64,000 nt of DNA, from the NCBI GenBank assembly GCA_026724425.1, contig JAIUCV010000003.1, forward strand, positions 50,036,477 to 50,100,476, written 5' to 3'. The notes beneath the pieces are model-generated. The model searched no databases. It had not been told where the DNA came from and saw only the letters and a list, made by a program, of their open reading frames with translations. The number at the start of each line of letters is the position of its first letter. The first letter of the stretch is position 1. This stretch comes from Erythrophleum ivorense (taxonomy: Eukaryota > Streptophyta > Magnoliopsida > Fabales > Fabaceae). Position numbers and translations under genes: made by a program. This document shows, piece after piece, positions 43,560 through 55,150 of the stretch.

Positions 43560-44260
43560 TCTTTCTCCTCCTTAAAGATCTCAATATCATTAGTATCTTT
43601 GTTGTCATCAATGAAGTCATTATTGAAGTGAATGTCCAATGGGTTATGTATTTCATTAATTGTAACTTCTTCCATTAGAGCATGTTCATCAAACAATGCA
43701 ATTACCAATTTATCATCCCTAGCAAAGACATGCTATGCATCTCTTAGAGATGTGTCTTCTTGATAGTAATCAATGGCATTGATTTCATCATAGATTTTTC
43801 TCCCTTTATTGAGTGGCTTAATTGTGAAAAGTTTCAACCTAACCTTGTAAGCTGCCTAGCATTCTCCACCACCTTTACCACTACTAAGTGGGTATCTTGT
43901 GTAGTACACTTGTTGTATCTACCCAGCCAACACAAACACAACAAAAGTTGACATCAACTAACTCAAGCTTGTCATCAACCTTGATACCATTGGTTGGGTC
44001 GAACCAATGTCACTAGAACAAAAATACTTTATTATGGACTCCTATATATGATAACTCTATGATGTCTTCAAGAATGCCATGGTAATCCAATTCACCTTCA
44101 TCATATAAACTATCCCTTATCCAAACACCACTATTTATGGTTATTTTATTTGGTTGTATTCTTTTGTGTGAAATCTATATTCATTGATTATCATGCCATT
44201 ATGGCACTTTACCTACTCTATCAAACCGGAGACTAAGTTTCCAACCATTGGATCATCAAC
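43560..44260 (-). pseudogene. CACTA-1 DUF4216-like C-terminal region
   Basis: The minus strand encodes, in pieces, VYYTRYPLSS near 43890 and a downstream acidic tail (DNKDTNDIEIFKEEKDEVD near 43620-43560). These are typical of the end of TNP2-type CACTA proteins. Stops and frameshifts are present. It lies directly 3' of the DUF4218-like segment. Confidence 0.55.
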
Positions 44261-44787
44261 TCTATCCATATTTACTTAGGAACCATCAAAGGACTTAGTT
44301 ATAAGATAAACATGCTACATTATTATGCTAAAGATATAAACTTAGAAGTTGTTTTAGTCATTTAGCAAATTATGTGTCGCAACATGTCAATATTTCATCA
44401 CGTGTGATGTTATGGTTTTTGCTCTTAAAGTGAATTTTCAAATTTCTTAATGAATGAAAATAGTGTCAAAATATTTATGTGTCAAATTTTCTAATTAACT
44501 AAGATATATGTAATTTATTAGAGATAAGGTTTTATTTTAGTGTAGTTTACCAAAACATAGGTATGGGTAATAGAAAGTTCTATGCCTATGAGGGACTTTC
44601 TTTGAGATCTCCTGATGGCCTAGCAAGGATGTGCAAATATGGATAAGCATAAACCACACGTGTCATCCCCACCATCATCATTTTGTAAAACCTAATTGTG
44701 TTTGGTTTGCAAGTGTGGTTCAAAGTACAGTGAGGCAAAGTTAAAGATCTCTTTGAGTACATATGCCTTGCAAATGGAGCCCACGAC

Positions 44788-45130
44788 TCAAGCCTCGTTC
44801 TTCACCTTCCTTTTTAAATATAACATACATCTCTTAAATGGATAAATCCACTTATATTGCATAGGACCTTCAGCTGTAGGCTCATACGGCAGATGCACAA
44901 CCAAATGTTCCATGACATCAAAGAATGTAAGGGAAAATATTTTTTCTAACTTGCAAATTATTTCAGCAATAGACCTTTTTGCCTTTTCCATGTCAAACAC
45001 TCAAATCTCAAACACACATAATTCCTTAGAAAAAAGGTTGAATTTAGTCAATGCTCCTCATATTAGTTTCGATAACACATCGTGAAATGTCAATGGAATT
45101 AATGATTGCATAAACACATGGCAATCATGA
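44788..45130 (-). pseudogene. CACTA-1 DUF4218-like region
   Basis: The minus strand reads KSHDCHVFMQSLIPLTF, then GALTKFNLFSKELC, a stop, and an open stretch (45000-44788) with IAEIICKLEKIFSLTFFDVM, EHLVVHLPYEPTAEGP and QYKWIYPFKR. This is the conserved DUF4218 signature of plant CACTA transposase proteins and is the clearest evidence for the element. Confidence 0.8.
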
Positions 45131-45299
45131 CTTTTCATCTTGTAATTTTCCCATCATCTATGTTTATGTAGTGCCCAAAGTTTGACATATATCCATTGAG
45201 AAATTCTAGTTGTTTAATCCATCCCACATAGTCTTCCTCTCAATGGTATTAAGGATGTATATGGCCTTCGATTTTTTACATTTTCCACCTTTATTCATC

Positions 45300-46620
45300 A
45301 ACTCAAACTCTAATTATTTGCATGCCACTTCATGTCTTCTCATATGTTGGCATTGTCTTTCATCTTTCCTTTTATGTTTATGACAATGTTAAAGATACTA
45401 TCAAACCCATTATTCTCTACATGCATAATATCATGGTTCCATCATATTAGGTTTGTGTGACAATAGGGCAAATTCTATAATATGCTTCTTTTAACCCAAT
45501 TGTGATCCCTTCCAAAGCTAACTTACTTTTGTGGACCTTATTACACCTCAAACACAATCTCCTTTAGTCATCACACCTTTTTGAAGATGTTTGTCTTGCT
45601 AATCAATTGAGTGGCAAAGATTTCTCCATTACAAATTTCTTGAAAACAAAAGGGATATCAAAGAGGTAGATATTGGTGGCGACAACCAAACCAACATTTT
45701 TAGCCATGCTTCAACATGAATAACTTTCATATTCTCCATGTAGTAGGGACAAGCAAGCCTTCCATATGTGCTACAACTAGACAACATCCAAAAAATAGGA
45801 CAGTTGCTAATGGTTCACAATAATGCTACCTTCATGTTAAGCTTATCCTTTTGCCAACATTCTTAAGCCATCAATTAAGGGCCTTAGGTATACAACCAAA
45901 CTCTTACCAAGTGACTTTGGCCCAGAAATTACCACAGTAAGAAAGATGTGTCCCTTCCACATACACATGCAAGGTGGAAGGTTGTATGGCATTACAAATA
46001 ACAACAACACAAGTACAGTGTGGCCAAGCACCAAATGGGTTGAAGCCATACATGCAAAGGGCGAGGTGAATGTTTTTTGTCTCCTTGGCAAATCTAGGAT
46101 AGGTATCATCAAAATGTTTCCAAGCCTTTGCATTTCATGGATAATACACCATTCATTCTCACAGACTCCCTTCAATTGCCAATGCATACATTGTGCAATG
46201 TTTTTGGACATAAGCAAATGTTGGAGTCTCAAAACAATGGGAAAATATCACAACAATGAGAATGAAATATCCTTTTGATTCCTTTCACTTTTGACCTTTG
46301 ATTTGAATCACAAATGCTAGCACACTAAACAAATGGTCTGCTCACTCTTTTCTTTGTAATACAACATGCAATGTTTAGAACATGCATCTATCTTCTTATA
46401 TCTTAACCTTTGCTCATTCACAGTTTGTTTAGACCTATAAAAATTTTTGACAACCTCTTTAAATTGAAAAGCATACTCTTGATTATTACAATCATACAAT
46501 CATAACTATTTTGACTCATATTAAACACTAACTTCAAATTTAGAAGTTGTCTCATTGTTGACAACTTACTATAATTTACATAACCATCCCATAGTGTTTT
46601 ATTGGTGTCCTTTAGCAAGT
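45300..46620 (-). pseudogene. CACTA-1 TNP2 transposase core, broken
   Basis: From 46232 to 45843 the minus strand is open in one frame. It includes FACMASTHLVLGHTVLV and LLFVMPYNLPPCMCMWKGH, with ISGPKSLGKSLVVYLRPLID next. These correspond to the TNP2 'pynlPpwlcm... i.pGPksPg... dvyLqPLidEL' block. Farther 3' is YGRLACPYYMEN (about 45760). Upstream pieces (46618-46317) align loosely with the conserved Cys-containing region before it. Multiple stops and frameshifts make it inactive. Confidence 0.75.
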
Positions 46621-46799
46621 CAAAGAATATTCACACTAACTCATTCAATTCATCTTTGAACTTCCTATCATCATACCCCATATTGTTGCCTAATGCATCA
46701 TAACCATTTCAATATAAGGGTCCTTACTCTTTACCTCATCAGTAAACACGCTTGCAATTGAAACATTGTCTCCCCCAACATTCCTCTCTATAGTATGTC

Positions 46800-47035
46800 T
46801 AATAGAAATAGCCATCCATAAACCCATATATATACAAGTGTTTTTCCTACTAAGTGCAATACTCCCCAATAAGGTTCTTGCACCTTCTACATGGACCCAG
46901 AAGTTTACCCAAATAATCCACCATTCTTTCATGCTCATATGCAAACTTAAGGAAATTATCAACCTTGTTTGCGAACTCTTTAGTCACTCGGCCAGTTGTG
47001 GGATCCTTTTCCTATAACATCCAACTTTGATTAGG
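46800..47035 (-). pseudogene. CACTA-1 transposase-associated N-terminal domain
   Basis: On the minus strand WML, a stop, then EKDPTTGRVTKEFANKVDNF and LKFAYEHE are followed by LGPCRRCKNL. This fits the N-terminal Transpos_assoc zinc-binding domain, which begins SWM, has a v-x-x-F-l-x-F-A segment and then CPC-x-x-C. The protein start would be near 47035. It carries stops. Confidence 0.6.
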
Positions 47036-47040
47036 TCTTA

Positions 47041-47796
47041 TAATTTCGAAAAATAATTTCATATCAAATACTTTGAAACACATTAGTGCACAACATCATC
47101 ATCTCTATGACAAGGTATAACCATATCCCATTTGAGAAGACACTTTTCCAAACCTAGTTAGTCCTACCCATAAAAATGTCATACCTTGTACTTGGCGAAA
47201 TTCCTATAGCATTTCCCTTTGGTTGGCTAAGTGCACAATGAGATCAAAGAAACACCAACCCAATCAAGTATGCATCGAGAGAACAAAGGGAAATGTAATG
47301 TCCAAAAATTTCATCAAGTTCAATGTATAACATTTTTATAAATACTATTGTTTAGATGTAGCAAAAAAGTCTTCTCAAATTGTCCAACATTGGATAATAA
47401 GATTCAATACAATGACACATGCTTTGACTGGGACATGTGTGCTCATATGTATCAAACCTCATATGGAAAACTAAGGTTTTTCTATGAATTTCAAATTATC
47501 CTAATATTTCTACTACAAATTTTGATAAAGTTTTCCTTAAAGAATAAACTCTCCTAAATTTTACATGCAACAATTTAAACAAATACCTATACACAATACA
47601 ACCATATGTTTAAAATACCAACCGCAAAAATTAAAAGACTAAAATCAGCAAAGTAGGCACTCACATGTGAAGCTTTGTAAAGGCAAGAAAGGTACTAAAT
47701 ATAGACCAAAAGAAAATAAAATCAACCAGAAGAATACGCAAAAAAAAAACTTACTAAAACATTCTTATTGTGCAAGAGAGAAACGTCTTTTCTGTG
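47041..47796. other. AT-rich stretch between CACTA-1 and a direct repeat
   Basis: Nothing can be supported here. It probably includes the 5' part of CACTA-1. I looked for an inverted CACTA terminus; TTTTCTGTGCAAGTG near 47789 is only a weak candidate. Confidence 0.4.
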
Positions 47797-48003
47797 CAAG
47801 TGTTACCTTAATTGCTAATATAAATAAATGATTAAATGTCTATGGGTCAATTCAATTAATGGTAGAGAGACCCATTATTCTAGCAAAATACTCTGAGAGA
47901 GTTCTCGACAGAGAGGCAAAGATTCACCCCAATGGTGCACATCACACTTTGCCCTTCACTAGTAAGAAACCTGCTTCTGACATAGTTTTCTAATATTTTC
48001 TTT
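47797..48003 (+). repeat. Dispersed direct repeat, copy 2 (LTR-like)
   Basis: Same orientation as 41135-41335. It begins GTTACCTTAATTGC, shares AATTCAAT, GAGACCCATTA and CATCACACTTTGCCCTTCA, and ends near TTTTCTAATATTTTC. The copies differ at many positions, so the duplication is old. Confidence 0.6.
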
Positions 48004-48077
48004 ATTTTTTGGGGCCCAATTCTGGTTTGCCAATTGGGTTTTCAATTCGGAATTATTCAATACAGTTGGAAGTACAC

Positions 48078-48098
48078 TGTTGTTGTTGTTGTTGTTGT

Positions 48099-48131
<33 letters not shown>
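48078..48131 (+). repeat. Compound microsatellite (TGT)n and (AT)n
   Basis: Seven TGT units at 48078-48099 are followed by about 13 AT units at 48105-48130. This is simple sequence with no attached feature. Confidence 0.95.
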
Positions 48132-50984
48132 AGTTCGACAATACTTGCAATGTTCGTTAGGATCATAAATAAATCTAATAAATAATAATCTATAGTGTAT
48201 ATAATTTTTATTGAACTAAAATATCAATTCGTACACTACCAATTCCTGCATGACTCAGATAAAAAATTATCATCATCATGATCGATGTTATTGCAAAAAA
48301 GCCATGCGTACTCACTTATCCTGTTAAGCTCATCAACTTTTATAATATTATAATATTCCCATAAAAAAATTTGTTCCAATTAAATGGAGGCAAAAACACA
48401 AATTAATCAAAATGACGCTAAATAATTTTTTAATAAATAAAAAAGGAGGTCAAAATATTGAAAGCTTTTGGATCAATCAAAGAGAAAGAGTAATTACTTT
48501 TTAAATTTACCTTGAAGGGATACAAATTAAAAGACTTTTCTCTAATTTTCTATGAAAAGAAAATATAAGGTAATTTATTTGCAATAAGAGGGGGGAAGAC
48601 AGAGAAATGGGAGAGGAATAAAGGAAGTGTTTGCCGGTTAGCTTGTTATTCATTGACGGACAACCCCAAAAAATGTTTAGTTGTATTAGCAGAGAGTGGG
48701 TTGTTTCTAATGTTGTTTACGTATTTATTACGCAGGTTCTCCGATAAAAATAAAATATATGGAGAAAATTTTTTATACAATTTAATTATATAGTACTGTG
48801 TTGTAAACAAATATTTATTTTTTGTATTTTTATTTAAAATTTTGAGAATAAACATATAAAAATTATATTTAAAAATTTTTATTCAAATACAAAATCAAAA
48901 TTATTATTGGAAATAAAGAAGAAACTAAATATATGCCTTGTCTGGTTACTAAAAAGAAAAAAGGAAAGGGAAGTAAAATATTTGGAGTAATGTCTATTAT
49001 ACTTTTATAATTATTACTTAACATACTTACATCTTTTTATAACTTTTTTAAAGTAGGGGCACAATGTTTATTTTTAATCTAAAAAAAAACCTTTTCTTTA
49101 TTTTTGTTTGTATTTCTAATTTTTTGTATATTAAATGGGGCTAAATTTCTTGAACTTTAGCCTGGCTACAACTTTCATATCCAAAATGTATCACTCTATC
49201 CCCTTTAAACTATTACAGAAAGTAAAAATGTTGCATATTATTTGAAATTAATGTCTAAAAATCAAGTGATTTTAAGAGAAATGCATGTCAAAGATTGTGC
49301 AAAGGGGAAATTGGAGAAGATGATAGACATTTGGTATCGTAGGACAAATTACGTAGTTTTTAAACAATAATATTAATTGATATGTAATGTTTTTATTTTT
49401 TATAATTTAAAAAATAATTTGATTTAAAACATCATTTCATAAAATAAAATATTACGTTTCTTTTATAATATTAATGTAATGTTTTTATTTTTATTTTTAT
49501 AATTTAAAAAATAAATTATTAAGTTTTGAAAATTCGTTAGGACTAACTAAATTATTGTAATTTTCCCAAGCTTGAGACGCGACAGAGACTCAGGCGTATA
49601 TTAATCCTCATTAGTCCTTAATAATAACTCTTTACGCTCTATTCCAATTAATTTTAAATTTGTAATTATAAAAAAAATTAATTTTGTTTTTAATTTAGTG
49701 GGAGATAAGGTGTATTTTTTACTAGATCCATTCAATAATTTCTGGATCAAATTGCCTTCAATAACACGTTGATGGCTTATTGGCCAAAAGAAAAACAAAA
49801 TGTTGATGACTGAGGTGGACTGAGCGATTGACTCCGAATCGACCATCGTCGTCATAATTAAAAATGACCGAAAACTTAGCCCTCCAATTTAGGGCCTTAA
49901 TGCACCGCAAAGAAAATTATTTAAAAAATAAAAAAGCAAAAAGACTTCATCTTTACTTTTATTTTCTTTGGTCTCTCGTACACTCAAGAAAAGGATGAAA
50001 CGTTTTGGTTTTGTGGCTGCTAAGACAGAAGAAGAATCATCATAGGAGAAACGAAGTGTTCTTGTGTAACTGGTATTTGAATATGTAATTAGAAAGTGAT
50101 AGAAACTTTGTGTTTGGACTGCAAATGGAGAATATATAGCCTTATATAATGAATGGCTTGTGTAAGATCTCTTCATATTATCTTATTTTAATTTATATAA
50201 CGTGATAAAGAAGGCACAAATTAAACAAGGTCAAATGTTTCTTCCATTTTTCATTTCAACAAAATAAGTAGAAGGTTTTTGGAGTACGCAGTAATAGATA
50301 GTCGGGTAAGATAAACACCAATATATCAAGAGCTTCTAGAATTTATGTTCAAAAGAGATGTCTAAAATTTTTAGACAATTTCTTTCATATTTTATTAGTG
50401 TATTTTTAATTTTATTTTAATAAAAAATTAAAATAATTGAGAATCTTAATATTTTAAAAGATTTTTTTTTTTGGATGAAAAAGTAATGGATATAATTTTC
50501 AGATTTTAAGTAATTACCAAATAACTTCAAATACTTTAAGAAATTAACTACCAATAATTTATTGTTTTTTTTTCTTTTGTTTAAGAAATCTAGGTCAAAG
50601 GCAAATAAGCAAAACCTTTGCGAAACAAGTATAAAAGGATATATTTGCAATTTTGCATTGAGAAGGGAAGGAAACATAATTTTTTGATTTAGAACTAAAT
50701 CAAAGAAAGTGTTTAAATCAAATCTTCCTTTTCCTTTGTCATCTTTTTCATTCTCTTAAATCAAAAGTTACGAATTTATTGCTATTAGTGATATTCACAT
50801 GATTTTTTTTATAAACTAATTATGTATATTATTTTTAACAATTAAAAATATAGAGATAAATTTTTTTCCTAATCAACACAAAATAATGCCTCAATAAAAC
50901 TAGCACATAAATTCTTAATTTAGTTATTGGACAATATTCCTGTGGATGCTAATTCTAGAAAAATAGAAAATTTGAAACTAAAGG
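48132..50984. other. AT-rich intergenic sequence, no gene supported
   Basis: Very AT-rich with frequent poly-A and poly-T runs. Minus-strand frames at 49601-49855 and 49889-50176 (84 and 95 codons) show no recognisable motif, and their composition is like the surroundings. A short G/C-richer patch at 49800-49910 contains CTTAGCCCTCC and GGGCCTTAATGC and may be a transposon remnant. Confidence 0.5.
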
Positions 50985-50998
50985 CACTGCAAGAAAAG
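50985..50998 (+). repeat. CACTA-2 terminal inverted repeat
   Basis: CACTGCAAGAAAAG is one base away from the plant consensus CACTACAAGAAAA. The three bases before it (AGG) would be the target-site duplication; the partner was not located. Confidence 0.75.
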
Positions 50999-50999
50999 C

Positions 51000-51520
51000 A
51001 AAAATTAATGACGAAATTTTCCATTGCTAAATACATATTTTTCCGTCACAAAAAGTTAGCGATGGAATTAGCGACAAAAAAATTCTGTCACTAATTCCAC
51101 TATCACTAACTTAGCAATGCATATTTTGTCACTAAAAAAATTCATCGCAAAAAATGAGGATAACATATTCTAAATTAGCGACGGAATAGCGACAAAATAT
51201 TCCGTCGCTAATTAGTAACAGATTAACAATAAAATATTCCATGGCTAATCAGTGATAGATTAGTGACAAAATATTCTATCACTAATCAGCGACAGATCAA
51301 AAACAAAATATTCCATCACTAATCAATGACAGATTAACAATAGAATATTCTGTCGCTAATCAGCAACGGATCAGAAACAGATTAGTGATGAAATATTCTG
51401 TCACTAATCAATGATGGAATAGCCAGGGATTATTCCATTGCTAATTTAGCGATGGAATCAGTAACAGAAATTTTCGTAACTAATCAGTGCCAGATTAGCA
51501 ATGAAAATTCCATCGCTGAT
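51000..51520. repeat. CACTA-2 subterminal inverted-repeat array
   Basis: Some 20 variants of the 10-12-mer TTAGCGACGGAAT and its reverse ATTCCGTCGCTAA alternate through this stretch. They form nested hairpins, for example GTTAGCGATGGAATTAGCGA against TCACTAATTCCACTATCACT at 51054-51117. Such arrays are the binding region for CACTA transposase proteins. There is no coding content. Confidence 0.8.
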
Positions 51521-51849
51521 TTAATTAATTAATTATTTTTTAAAATTTTAACTAATTTAATGAATTATTTTTTTTAGCCTCAATGTAATGTTATGTTTTT
51601 TTGTTTCTTGTCTAGTAAAATACAATAAAAGCACAATAAAAGAAAGCCAATTGAGAATAATGTGATAATTGAATAATAAAATTAGGGTTGAAATTTTCTC
51701 TCTGTTTAGAAAAGTACAATATGATAACAATATTCAATAAAAAGTAACAAATAAATTCTTAACTAACAATTCTAAAACAAATCATAACAATTCTCAACTA
51801 AAGACAAATAGATAAGGGAAGGGGAATAAAATCATCCTTATAGAGGAGG

Positions 51850-54283
51850 ATGATCACCAGGGCCTATCTTCTCTGGTACCAAGTCTTGTGGTATATGATC
51901 TGATGGGGCACAAGATAACTATAGTTCAAGTTTTTGTGACCTATTGAGTGTTTGTTGATACTTGTCTAACAGAGACAAGATTTCTTGATGCTGCTTTGTT
52001 ATATATTGATTCTGTTCTCTAAGTTCTTGGTTTTCCTATCTCAAAGATGTTGTATCTATGGCAATCCTATGGCATAATTCATTGCATTTTCTTTCCATAC
52101 ACCTAAAGATGTGACCCTCTTATTCTTACCACCTACAATCTCTAACCATAAGACAACTTCTTCATCATCTTCGACATCATTTGATGCTATGCCTATTAAG
52201 TCCTGAGTAGAAGAACATTAAATAAATGATCACACAATTCCAATAACAATTAAAATAAAAAATCAAAACTTACACTACAATAAGTTCCAACCATTAGCAC
52301 AAATCTAACGATAATCAAAACAAAAAAATCAAGATTCACACTACAACTAGTCTAGCCTCCAGCCATTTACACAAATCCAATGACAATCAAAACAAAAAAT
52401 AAAGACTCACACTATCGCTAGTGAAGCCTCCCATCATCAGTGTAAGTCCAGTGACAATCAAAACAAAAAATCAATATTAACACTATAGCTAGTTAGGCCT
52501 TTGACTATCAGCATAAGTACAGTGATAATCAAAATAAAAATCAAGATTCACAATACAGCTAGTCAGGCCTCTGGCCATCATCATAAGTTCAATGACAATC
52601 AAAGCAAAAAGCAAGACTCATAGTACAATTAGTTAGGCCTTTGGCCATTAATACAAATCTATTAACAATTAAAACAAGAAATTAAGACTCACACTATAGT
52701 TAGTTAAGCCTTCAACCATCAATACAATTCTAATGACAATCAAAACAAAAAATAAAGACTCACACTATGACTAGTTAGACCTCTAGCCATTAGCAGAAGT
52801 CCAGTGACAATTAAAACAAAAAGTCAAAACTAACACTACAACTAGTCAGGTTTTCAGCCATTAGTACAAGTCCAGTGACAATTAAAATAAAAATCAAGAC
52901 TCACACTATAGTTAGTCAGGCCTTTGCCCATCAGCATAAGTCCAATGACAGTTAAAGCAAAAAGCAAGACTCATAGTATGGCTAATTTAGCCTCCAACTA
53001 TCAGTACAATCACATTGAGAATCAAAATAAAAAGCAAGACTCACATGACTGCTAAACATAATCCCAGTGAGAATCAAAATAAAAAGCAAGACTCATGCAT
53101 AGCTAGTCAAGCTTTTAGCTATCAGCACAATCCCAGTCAGAAAGAAAAAGATAAGCATATACATATATAAACTCCAATTGTCCTATAGTCTACAATTTGA
53201 CTAGTTACCTCATCATAATGTGTATGCTTGAATAATTCAAACATTGTAAGTGGCCTTCCAAGCTTTGAAATCTGTACTTATTTATTGATATTAGTTATCT
53301 CATGCATTAAATAAATGATGATTGCATTTAAATTTAGATGCTTACCAATCTCCTCTTATGCTCAATTGAGAAAATGCTTTTCCCTTCATGTTGCATGCCT
53401 CCTATAATAGATGCCCAGTTGTTTTTAGCTGTCTGGCACACAGCCTTATATTCATTTGACTCCTAGTAATGCTTTAATTTGATCCTTACGTCATTTAGGA
53501 TCCAATTAGGTATGATCCCCTTTTTCAAGTCTAGCCAAATTCTGTGCATTGCATTTCACAAGATGTCCTTATACTTTTTGTTCCAATTACATCTAATTAC
53601 TTAGTCATATTGTGGCAACCATTTATACTTCCTCTGTATAAAAAATAGAAAAATCAAAACTAAGACTACATAAGAAAAAAAAATCAAAACATGATATATA
53701 TAATGGGATAAGATATATATCGCTCATTCATCAAACCATAGCTACTTGACCTTGGGAGGTGTTACTTTCTAACTGTGATATGGATGTTCAAATTTTACTT
53801 GAATTACGGGGAGAATATCATGAACAACAATGACGACAGGATTAAACCTAATCATTTAACATCAATGATTCTAAATGTTACAATGGCACTAAGTTGTTAA
53901 CTAAATAATAAATAAAACAATATAAACTTTATGACTTACATATGCTTGTTAGGATACAACCATGTTCAACTATCTGTGGGGTCATGACCAAAAGATTGGA
54001 TAGGTGACATTGGTGTAAAACTAGTGGAAGGACCTTGAGGAGTGGGATGTGAGTATTCTAAGATAGGAGATGGTACTAGAGGAGATGATACAAGTGATGC
54101 TAAAAGTCTTATAGATAATTCAAGCATGATTTGAGCTTATGCAAGTCCCGTTGATGCATTTGGCGCTATAGGAGCAAATGCACCTGTTAAAGTTTGAGGA
54201 TAAGAAGATGGTTGAGGGTGCAGAGGTAGCGATGCAAAGGTATTCCATCATGTATGAACTTGCCTAGAGCCATGACCTAACAT
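51850..54283 (-). pseudogene. CACTA-2 Transposase_24 gene with recognisable introns, broken
   Basis: The start is the ATG at 54283 (MLGHGSRQVHT). Exon 1 (to about 53940) is Pro/Ser-rich and ends at a GTAAGT donor. Exon 2 (about 53847-53715) contains HDILPVIQVKFEHPYH and LWFDE. Exon 3 (53634-53346, acceptor ATACAG, donor GTAAG) contains KYKWLPQYD, IWLDLKKGIIPNWILND, VCQTAKNNWASIIGGMQH and FSIEHKRRL, the Transposase_24 signature. Exon 4 (53271-53208) contains KLGRPLTMFELFKHTHYDE. Exon 5 starts at 52202 after CTACTCAG (VEDDEEVVLWLEIVGGKNKR, then a Gln/Asn-rich coiled-coil-like tail). Stops in exons 1-3 and 5 make it non-functional. Intron 4 (52203-53207) holds a 71-bp minisatellite. Exon limits are inferred from splice-site patterns. 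Confidence 0.7.
52236..53150. repeat. 71-bp minisatellite, about 13 units, within an intron
   Basis: Units of 69-71 bases repeat from 52236 to 53150, each with GACAATCAAAACAAAAA, then CAAGACTCACACTA, then CTAGTCAGGCCTC and CCATCAGCACAAGTCC. Successive GACAATC-type starts are at about 52309, 52381, 52451, 52522, 52592, 52663, 52734, 52804, 52875, 52945, 53014, 53067 and 53136. One unit near 53014 is shortened to 53 bases. Units differ by many single bases, so the array is not recent. Confidence 0.9.
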
Positions 54284-54433
54284 CTACATATGCAATAGCA
54301 AACTTTGAGTTAGTATGAGTTAGCAAAAAATTAAATAAAAAATGTAAACAAGATACATACAACTCAATCAAAATAGCAAAATACATTAACAAAACAAAAT
54401 CAAACTCAAAATTAAACCAAACTCTACCCTAAT

Positions 54434-55150
54434 TTATTCATCGTCATATTGTCCATCATCTTCATCATCATCATCATTTATATTTTCATTGTCATCATCA
54501 TCATTATGATCATCATCTTCTTCTTCATAAACTATGTTAATGGTTGACATATCTATCTCCTTATAAAAACCTTTAATCTCTCTTAGGTTATGAAATTCAT
54601 CATTCAGGACAAATGTAGGTACTATGACTTCTAATCCATCCACCTAAAATGGCCCTATGTTTGTTTCAGATGTAAAAGCATCAATTATGCTACGGGCCTT
54701 AACATTGATAACGGATAACCAATGCATGTATGCTCATTATGCAAATATGAATGGATCAAACTTGTTATACCTTCTTAATTCATGAACTTCAACAATCTCA
54801 TATTGTATGTGAACCCTCATACTAAGATTAGATGAAGGATCATACCATTGACAATATCATGAGAATATGATGTTATGTTTTAAAGTTTGTTTAATCAAAC
54901 TATAATTTAAGAGGTTACACATTATCGCATAATTCCTTCTTTGAAAAGAATTTCCTAAAAAGGAAATGGTGAAAGAGCTTTGTCGGTCCAAGTAATTCAT
55001 TCATAGGGTACAAAACCCCTATTTATGAGTTTGGCATAGCTCTCTCACATAATTTACATAGCCTTTGATTCCCCGTGGGGTACCCTACTACTTGCCTACC
55101 TAGTCTTCTACAAAGATCATGCACATAGCATTCTTAAACTATGGTCTCTC
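54434..55150 (-). pseudogene. CACTA-2 first-ORF C-terminal remnant with acidic tail
   Basis: On the minus strand WLSVINVKARSIIDAFTSE leads, after one stop, to an open frame at 54643-54434. That frame reads MDGLEVIVPTFVLNDEFHNL, IKGFYKEIDMSTINIV and an Asp/Glu/Asn-rich tail encoded by ATC/TCA triplets. A conserved stretch before an acidic tail is usual at the end of CACTA TNP2-type ORFs. Upstream sequence to about 55150 has fragmentary coding sense (YVCGHERP, FKNAMCMIFVED) that I cannot assign. It is broken by stops. Confidence 0.5.

Larger units (their letters stand above)
42797..47040 (-). mobile_element. CACTA-1: decayed En/Spm-type transposon, minus strand
   Basis: A minus-strand series of protein remnants follows the order of plant CACTA TNP2 proteins: Transposase-associated domain (about 47035-46800), TNP2 core (about 46600-45300), DUF4218 (about 45130-44790) and DUF4216 (about 44260-43560). 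Downstream, 42840-43170 holds many variants of TTCCTTGCTAAT and TTCCCTTACT, which look like subterminal repeats. A possible terminal repeat is ACTACATCATGAAAAGAT near 42797. The other terminus was not found. All reading frames are broken, so it is inactive. Confidence 0.72.
50985..55150 (-). mobile_element. CACTA-2: decayed En/Spm-type transposon, minus-strand genes
   Basis: CACTGCAAGAAAAG at 50985-50998 is a one-base variant of the classic plant CACTA terminus CACTACAAGAAAA. It is followed by about 500 bases of GCGACGGAAT-like subterminal repeats. Inside, on the minus strand, are a Transposase_24 (Ptta/En/Spm) pseudogene (54283-51850) and, upstream of it, the acidic end of a first ORF (54434-54700). 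Gene order and orientation fit an autonomous CACTA. The other terminus was not found, so the right boundary given is only the last stretch with plausible coding sense. Confidence 0.75.

Noticed and set aside
47780..47800. Candidate right terminus of CACTA-1 (TTTTCTGTGCAAGTG)
   Set aside because: Too far from the inverted TTTTCTTGTAGTG pattern, and part of it belongs to the dispersed direct repeat.
49889..50176. 95-codon minus-strand frame, possible host gene
   Set aside because: No domain, no splice context, no codon bias distinguishable from AT-rich surroundings.
51000..51520. CRISPR-like or satellite array
   Set aside because: Units alternate in orientation, have no constant spacer, and sit next to a CACTA terminus, so they are transposon subterminal repeats.
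52236..53150. Centromeric satellite
   Set aside because: Only about 13 diverged units of 71 bp confined between two exons of a transposase pseudogene; too short and too local.
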